From Lineus longissimus (taxonomy: Eukaryota; Nemertea; Pilidiophora; Heteronemertea; Lineidae), in NCBI RefSeq assembly GCF_910592395.1, contig NC_088326.1, forward strand, positions 3,975,001 through 4,039,000: a DNA stretch of 64,000 nt, read 5' to 3'. A program made the position numbers and the translations under genes. Of this stretch, positions 62,001-64,000 are shown piece by piece (within the stretch, counting starts at the first letter, position 1; each line of letters starts with the position of its first letter). The notes beneath the pieces were generated by a model, which was given only the letters and a program-made list of their open reading frames with translations, was not told the DNA's origin and did not search any database.

Positions 62001-64000
62001 GTGAAGATCTTATGCACGCCGAAAGGTTCTGGACAACTCAATGTCATTGGTAAGCCCTTCTTTAAACCCCTTACAGTAAATGGTGAAATTTTCGCCAAAC
62101 GTAAAATTTGGTGATTGTGCTAATTTTCACTTGGCAGAAGACTAAAACCCCTGGTTGATTTCTGTGGAGAGCGGGGTAATAATATGGTAACCCAAAAGCA
62201 CTCTGAGCAGGGACCATGGAAAAGCACTACATAAGAACTTAATATTATTATTATTATTGGAAGAAAAAGAAATATATTTTCATGTTTGATCTTTATTCCC
62301 ATTTTCAGGTTACACGACGAATGTTCTCGGTATCAAGAACCAGTGTCTCCTGGAGGACACTAGCACCGTCAAGGAGGAGCGCTTTACGATCGAGGTGGTG
62401 CCGTCTCTACCTCAGCTCCAGGTCACTACCTCGCTACCCAAGTCGTCGAGTTTCAGCAACATGGTGGACAGTGCTAACGTCGTGACGAGCGCGGTTCTGA
62501 ATATGTTTGCTGGAGAAAGGTACGAGATACTATCAAGAATGAATTACAGGGATGTCAAATTCTTGATTTTAGGCTGATTTCAGACTTTTTCCTCTTACTG
62601 AATGCGAAATTGGAAAGATCTCTGTCTCACCTCTCTGTGGATCTTTGAATTTTCAAAATTGGACCAAAATTATGCACTTTAGAGGCATTTTTGTGCAAGA
62701 GAGAGCTGATCAAAGGAAAAGATTTTCACTGGAATAAAACTTCAGACTTTTTTCCCCAGCTCATTGGCAGGTGAAATTGTAACTGTTCTTTTCTGATGAA
62801 GTCGTCTAGACATTGTGAGTGTGACATAATATTGCTGAAAAAAATGCAGTTTGGTGTTTAATTTACGCTTGAAAATTTGATGAAGGGCGATTCTGTCTTT
62901 GGCCAAAATAAGCGTGATGATTTCAGTGCATATTCTATCTTTTTTCAGCCAAGAATGCCAAATTACTCTCAAGAACAGTGGTGCAACTCCCGTCGAAAAG
63001 ATGGATTTATCATTAGATTCAAAACTCAACGCGGACACTCTGTCAAAGGTCTTCGTATGGAGCTTGCAAAATCTGGAGTCCCAGCTCCCCCTGAATCCTG
63101 GGTGCCAGGCCTGTTTCACTATTTACATCAACGGTGTTTCCGACTTTCTGCCAACGGACAAAAGTTTATATGACGGTGAGTTTTGATGATTAAAATGTAG
63201 GCTTGTGGTTGAAAATTGTATTTGTTGCGGGTCGAGGAATGACTAGAGTTTTGCGTGCTTTTGCTAGTGTTCAAGTGCCCAAGTACTCAACAACTCCTTG
63301 TGATGAGTTCTCAAAAACACTCAGGAGCTTCATAGCCTAGTGGCTTGCTGGCTACCATGCAATAGGGCCTGGGTTAGATCCCGAGAAAACCCAGGATTGT
63401 ATTTCTAGATGAACCGGCATGGCTTTCAAGGAACTACTATTCCAGGCTCTTCATAGTCCTTTGAATGAGCTTAAAGCCCCAATTTTCTGTACCTGAGTGC
63501 CTATGCCAGGTAGGCTGAAGTGATACTGTGATAACCTCACAGACAGAGCCATTACAATATTCTAAGATTCTATGACCATCGTTTGATATTAGATAAATAT
63601 TGCTTTGTTGATAATGGACCCATAAATATAACTTTTTCTGCTTCAGACACGAGTAATTATTTGAGCCCCTCGACCCGGCCTAGGATGACCAGGGTTACAT
63701 CGGAACAAAAAACATCGGATAACTCAACAACAGACGAATACACCACGAAAGTATGTGTCACTTCTTTCATAGAAATAAACAAATTTGGTTTGCCTCCCCT
63801 ATTTAGCGGTCTTGCCAATCAGTTGCCTAGGCTAGGACAGTGGCCGGTCACTCCAGCCTTTGCCGATTGTATTTGCTGGTTATATCCACAAAAGGTTACC
63901 TTGAGTGGCGCAGGATAACCAAAAAAGATGTTATTCGTTTAGACTTGGGCCAATTTTTAGGCAGACGAAGAACAAAGATCTGATTCCCCGCATGGCCAGA
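42824..64000 (+). CDS. TRAPPC9: TRAPPC9 (NIBP/Trs120 homologue), 14 exons, 3' end beyond window
   Basis: TRAPPC9 is a scaffold subunit of the TRAPP II tethering/GEF complex that activates Rab GTPases at the Golgi and endosomes; in vertebrates it also links to NIK/IKK-beta signalling. Exons: 42824-44082, 44649-44794, 44974-45108, 45512-45702, 56578-56649, 59065-59263, 59697-59790, 60227-60403, 61078-61226, 61523-61608, 61923-62049, 62309-62519, 62949-63175 and 63647-63750. Every junction is GT-AG and phases agree across all 14 exons (1059 codons). Diagnostic stretches are [96 protein letters not shown] and [18 protein letters not shown]. Oddities: a ~220-residue disordered insertion in exon 1, and a nested homeobox gene in the 45703-56577 intron. 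Confidence 0.97.
44338..44518. mobile_element. pogo/Tigger-like MITE (copy 4, best preserved)
   Basis: TA-flanked termini CAGTGGAACCTCCCTTAG and AGAGAGGTTCTACTG. A truncated second copy in reverse orientation (AGAGAGGTTGTCCTTAATAG) lies just upstream at 44282-44325. It lies in TRAPPC9 intron 1. Confidence 0.75.
44649..44794 (+). CDS. TRAPPC9: TRAPPC9 exon 2
   Basis: Acceptor TTTTTCACAG, donor GTAAGG (phase 1). It encodes [20 protein letters not shown] through SNDWLWLA, matching the HYKKRCQGRMRKHVGDL segment. Confidence 0.95.
44974..45108 (+). CDS. TRAPPC9: TRAPPC9 exon 3
   Basis: Acceptor ATCATTCCAG, donor GTATGT (phase 1). It encodes [18 protein letters not shown] through EAKFKS. Confidence 0.93.
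45512..45702 (+). CDS. TRAPPC9: TRAPPC9 exon 4
   Basis: Acceptor TTCCTTTCAG, donor GTAAGT (phase 0). It encodes [20 protein letters not shown] through CRVLVLQK. The 10.9-kb host intron of the TALE gene follows. Confidence 0.95.
45703..46424. other. TRAPPC9 intron, nothing recognised
   Basis: AT-rich unique sequence following exon 4. Confidence 0.4.
46425..46640 (-). mobile_element. tRNA-derived SINE (reverse orientation)
   Basis: The reverse complement begins GGCAGGGGTGGTGGCACAGT with B-box-like GAGGTCCCGGCCAGAGCC, and ends in an AAGCGCTTTGAGACAG / AAAAGCGCTATTTAAGCAC tail, the same tail type as the copy at 32590-32860. Confidence 0.7.
46641..47204. other. TRAPPC9 intron, nothing recognised
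   Basis: Contains two C-rich runs (~46660 and ~46739) but no gene. Confidence 0.4.
47205..47330. repeat. Short tandem repeat, ~20-bp unit, ~6 copies
   Basis: Unit AGATTCACTATAGAAATAG with point variants, the last two copies diverging to GGGAAATAG. Confidence 0.8.
47661..48560. mobile_element. ~900-bp MITE with CACACTGG/CATTA inverted termini
   Basis: The left end TAATGGTGTGTTCACACTGG and right end CCAGTGTGACCACGGCATTA are inverted repeats with three mismatches. Subterminal blocks (CGAATTG, TTCAATTCGGTTT, GTGTGACGCC) recur. An (ATT)n tract and a CCTCCCATATGGGAG palindrome lie inside. It is related to 25179-26018. The open frames near 47942-48247 lack family features. Confidence 0.7.
48561..50563. 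other. TRAPPC9 intron upstream of the TALE gene
   Basis: AT-rich, no gene. Degenerate ~75-bp repeats with GGCCC(T/A)(A/G)CA(T/A)TGT occur at 50040-50190, and a diverged duplication (GACACTAA(C/T)(A/G)TGACA, TGGCTTCTGA) at 50224-50400. The promoter of the nested gene should lie here. Confidence 0.45.
50564..50670 (+). CDS. Predicted first coding exon of the TALE gene
   Basis: Open from ATG 50564 to the donor GTAAGT at 50671. It reads [20 protein letters not shown], then [10 protein letters not shown]. The join to 51164 gives SSSNSSEST before the exon-2 Met with no stop. Evidence is splice consensus plus frame only. Confidence 0.6.
50564..52832 (+). CDS. Two-exon gene with two PBX-like TALE homeodomains, nested in a TRAPPC9 intron
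   Basis: Exon 1 is 50564-50670 (start ATG 50564 or 50570; donor GTAAGT) and exon 2 is 51164-52832 (acceptor TTTGCCTCTGCAG). Phase 2 joins in frame, giving ~591 residues. Exon 1 reads [20 protein letters not shown]. Exon 2 has a Ser/Asp-rich region, a helical segment around [20 protein letters not shown], homeodomain 1 (52136-52320) and homeodomain 2 (52424-52610). Both have the three-residue TALE loop (HPYP) and recognition helices [11 protein letters not shown] and [11 protein letters not shown] with W48, F49, N51 and R53. A Pro/Met/Tyr-rich tail follows. The PBC and MEIS domains are absent. The family resemblance is to PBX; spiralian-expanded TALE genes (SPILE) are a plausible assignment. 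It is presumably a nuclear transcription factor. Confidence 0.85.
50776..50965. repeat. Degenerate short tandem repeat in the TALE intron
   Basis: Seven or eight copies of GAAATGG(A/G)TGAATTT(T/C)AGT with variable spacing (20-29 bp). Confidence 0.75.
51164..52832 (+). CDS. TALE gene main exon (both homeodomains)
   Basis: Contains an uninterrupted frame from 51165 to TGA 52830-52832; Met 51183 would serve if exon 1 is not used. Homeodomain 1 runs from [19 protein letters not shown] to [10 protein letters not shown]. Homeodomain 2 runs from [18 protein letters not shown] to [11 protein letters not shown]. The coding base composition is clearly more GC-rich than the surrounding intron. Confidence 0.93.
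52833..53383 (+). other. Probable 3' UTR of the TALE gene and intron
   Basis: Follows the stop codon. No clear AATAAA was found nearby and no other gene is recognised. Confidence 0.35.
53384..53484. mobile_element. Short inverted-repeat MITE (TAAGGTAGAATGG family, copy 2)
   Basis: The arms TAAGGTAGAATGGTACAATT and AATTGTACCACTTTACCTTA are inverted repeats over ~24 bases, enclosing ~55 bases. Same family as 35749-35888. Confidence 0.75.
53485..54823. other. TRAPPC9 intron, nothing recognised
   Basis: Unique sequence with a G-run at 53547 and a (TG)n tract at 54367-54382. A fragment beginning TTAACCCTTTGAGGGTG (54409) resembles a piggyBac-type terminus, but no partner was found. Confidence 0.4.
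54824..55050 (+). mobile_element. tRNA-derived SINE
   Basis: The head GGGTCGCTGTGGTGTAGTGG, and B-box GGTCCCGGGTTCAATCCCC, are good pol III promoter matches. The body has CTTACTTGCCTCTCTGCACC and ATAAAATGGGTACC as in the other family members. The acceptor-stem ends do not pair well, so it is not a working tRNA gene. Confidence 0.75.
55051..55604. other. TRAPPC9 intron, nothing recognised
   Basis: Contains a small internal duplication around TGCATGCTA / GACGCCCTGCC, just before the minisatellite. Confidence 0.4.
55605..56345. repeat. 20-bp minisatellite, ~37 copies
   Basis: Unit GAGAGTGGCCCGCCTTGGAA, with CCTCGAA and CATTGGAA variants clustered at the edges and a homogeneous core (about 55770-56060). 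All six frames stay open for long stretches because neither strand of the unit contains stop trinucleotides, so the 200-340-codon frames here are artefacts. Confidence 0.93.
56578..56649 (+). CDS. TRAPPC9: TRAPPC9 exon 5
   Basis: Exactly 24 codons, phase 0 at both ends, [19 protein letters not shown] followed by SEDEK. It matches MEASEFLQNAVYINL of human TRAPPC9. The donor is the weaker GTCAGT. Confidence 0.93.
56650..57689. other. TRAPPC9 intron, nothing recognised
   Basis: AT-rich. Short segments rich in (A/T)GCAATAA and TCGCTGC(G/A)ATA near 56930-57100 suggest an old degenerate repeat. Confidence 0.4.
57690..57873. mobile_element. pogo/Tigger-like MITE (copy 5, reverse)
   Basis: TA-flanked ends CAGTAGAACCTCTCTATT and AAGGGAGGTTCTACTG; internal GTCC(T/C)TTAATGGAGAGGTGTCC repeats. 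Confidence 0.75.
57874..58257. other. TRAPPC9 intron, nothing recognised
   Basis: Unique AT-rich sequence between a MITE and a tandem repeat. Confidence 0.4.
58258..58580. repeat. Tandem repeat, ~115-120 bp, ~3 copies
   Basis: GCCTAATCCCC, TGTTG..GGAAAGA, TGGTGTAGTGACAAATCA and AGTTCCGTGAGAAGAAACCA recur three times with substitutions. Confidence 0.7.
58581..59064. other. TRAPPC9 intron, nothing recognised
   Basis: Unique sequence preceding exon 6. Confidence 0.4.
59065..59263 (+). CDS. TRAPPC9: TRAPPC9 exon 6
   Basis: Acceptor CCTATTTCAG, donor GTAAGC (phase 1). It encodes [20 protein letters not shown], then the highly conserved [15 protein letters not shown], to PRKFP. Confidence 0.96.
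59393..59545 (-). mobile_element. tRNA-derived SINE (reverse orientation)
   Basis: The reverse complement reads CTGGTGGAGTAGCGCCTTGG (A-box region) and GGTCCCGGGTTCCATTCC (B-box), followed by a short body. Its body differs from the 25.7-kb family. Confidence 0.65.
59697..59790 (+). CDS. TRAPPC9: TRAPPC9 exon 7
   Basis: Acceptor GATATTTCCAG, donor GTATTT (weak, phase 2). It encodes [20 protein letters not shown] through GNPAVAI. Confidence 0.95.
59894..60180 (+). mobile_element. SINE, GAGCCTCATAGCCTAGTGG family (copy 1)
   Basis: The head CATAGCCTAGTGGTTAACAC resembles a tRNA A-box. It shares TGGCTACCACGCAATAGGGC, AACCCAGGATTGTATGTC and ACGAACCAGTGTGG with the copy at 63327. Confidence 0.65.
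60227..60403 (+). CDS. TRAPPC9: TRAPPC9 exon 8
   Basis: Acceptor TTTTAATCCAG, donor GTGAGT (phase 2). It encodes [20 protein letters not shown] through LGKLPIV. Confidence 0.95.
60640..60885 (-). mobile_element. Non-autonomous element, GGGACAATATAGGCAG family (copy 4, most complete)
   Basis: From TAATTGGGGACTATAGGCAG to TGCCTATATTGTCTCTTTAA; the ends are inverted repeats. The body matches the copies at 1215, 30899 and 34675. Confidence 0.7.
61078..61226 (+). CDS. TRAPPC9: TRAPPC9 exon 9
   Basis: Acceptor TTTGTTTTTCAG, donor GTGAGT (phase 1). It encodes [20 protein letters not shown], then [11 protein letters not shown], like the LLNLPASLRPHKMKS and SPFIYSP motifs of the family. Confidence 0.95.
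61523..61608 (+). CDS. TRAPPC9: TRAPPC9 exon 10
   Basis: Acceptor CTTGTTTCAG, donor GTAAGT (phase 0). It encodes [20 protein letters not shown] then YELKVINM, the first Ig-like (ASPM/SPD-2/hydin-like) beta segment. Confidence 0.95.
61923..62049 (+). CDS. TRAPPC9: TRAPPC9 exon 11
   Basis: Acceptor TATTTTTCAG, donor GTAAGC (phase 1). It encodes [20 protein letters not shown] through GQLNVI. Confidence 0.95.
62140..62265 (+). mobile_element. SINE 3' remnant with (ATT)n tail
   Basis: AGCACTCTGAGCAGGG, then AAAAGCACTACATAAG, then (ATT)n: a mutated SINE tail with terminal microsatellite. Confidence 0.45.
62309..62519 (+). CDS. TRAPPC9: TRAPPC9 exon 12
   Basis: Acceptor CATTTTCAG, donor GTACGA (weak, phase 2). 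It encodes [20 protein letters not shown], then [19 protein letters not shown], to MFAGE. Confidence 0.94.
62949..63175 (+). CDS. TRAPPC9: TRAPPC9 exon 13
   Basis: Acceptor TTTTTTCAG, donor GTGAGT (phase 1). It encodes [20 protein letters not shown] through PTDKSLYD, a beta-rich Ig-like segment. Confidence 0.93.
63327..63560 (+). mobile_element. SINE, GAGCCTCATAGCCTAGTGG family (copy 2)
   Basis: GGAGCTTCATAGCCTAGTGG, TGGCTACCATGCAATAGGGC, AACCCAGGATTGTAT and GATGAACCGGCATGG match the copy at 59894. Confidence 0.65.
63647..63750 (+). CDS. TRAPPC9: TRAPPC9 exon 14
   Basis: Acceptor CTGCTTCAG, donor GTATGT (phase 0). It encodes [20 protein letters not shown] through EYTTK. The rest of the gene is outside the window; 63751-64000 is intron. 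Confidence 0.85.

Overview
The window is animal (eukaryotic) genomic DNA. Coding sequence is split by GT-AG introns whose phases join cleanly, and the introns are packed with SINEs, MITEs and satellites. Two conserved housekeeping genes lie head to tail on the + strand. INTS9 (Integrator subunit 9) has its 5' end missing, 12 exons here, and stops at 40773. TRAPPC9 (TRAPP II subunit) has its ATG at 42824, 14 exons here, and runs off the right edge. A PBX-like gene with two TALE homeodomains, SINEs carrying a conserved core motif, and a RAG1 N-terminus-like locus all fit a marine invertebrate, most likely a spiralian such as a mollusc, brachiopod or annelid. The species cannot be fixed from this window.

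Layout. 1-1580: three INTS9 exons. 1581-34497: a roughly 33-kb INTS9 intron holding a ~1-kb-period satellite (3.1-8.4 kb), a + strand RAG1 N-terminus-like zinc-finger/RING gene (9.67-11.06 kb, with disabling lesions), a minus-strand 3199-residue single-exon ankyrin/cGAS-like receptor (12.2-21.8 kb), minisatellites, SINEs, a 1.2-kb (GTC)n-bearing element (27-28 kb), a 15-copy 96-bp satellite (28.9-30.4 kb) and an array of duplicated INTS9 exon heads (32.9-34.5 kb). 34498-40773: the last nine INTS9 exons, two of which are followed by partial tandem copies carrying splice donors. 40774-42753: intergenic, with a decayed GIY-YIG fragment. 42754-64000: TRAPPC9, with the two-exon TALE gene nested in the same orientation in its 10.9-kb intron.

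The strongest candidates for something undescribed are: (1) the ANK-cGLR gene, a putative nucleic-acid or danger sensor whose ~80 ankyrin repeats are 39 indel-free steps of 198 bp fused to a nucleotidyltransferase with an intact G-S / E-x-D / D active site; (2) INTS9 carrying 17 consecutive identical splice acceptors, four consecutive donors at 96-bp spacing, and a third partial exon duplication; (3) the RAG1-N-like locus without a catalytic core; (4) the double-TALE homeobox gene. All functional statements rest on reading the sequence and on knowledge of the families. No search or computation was run.
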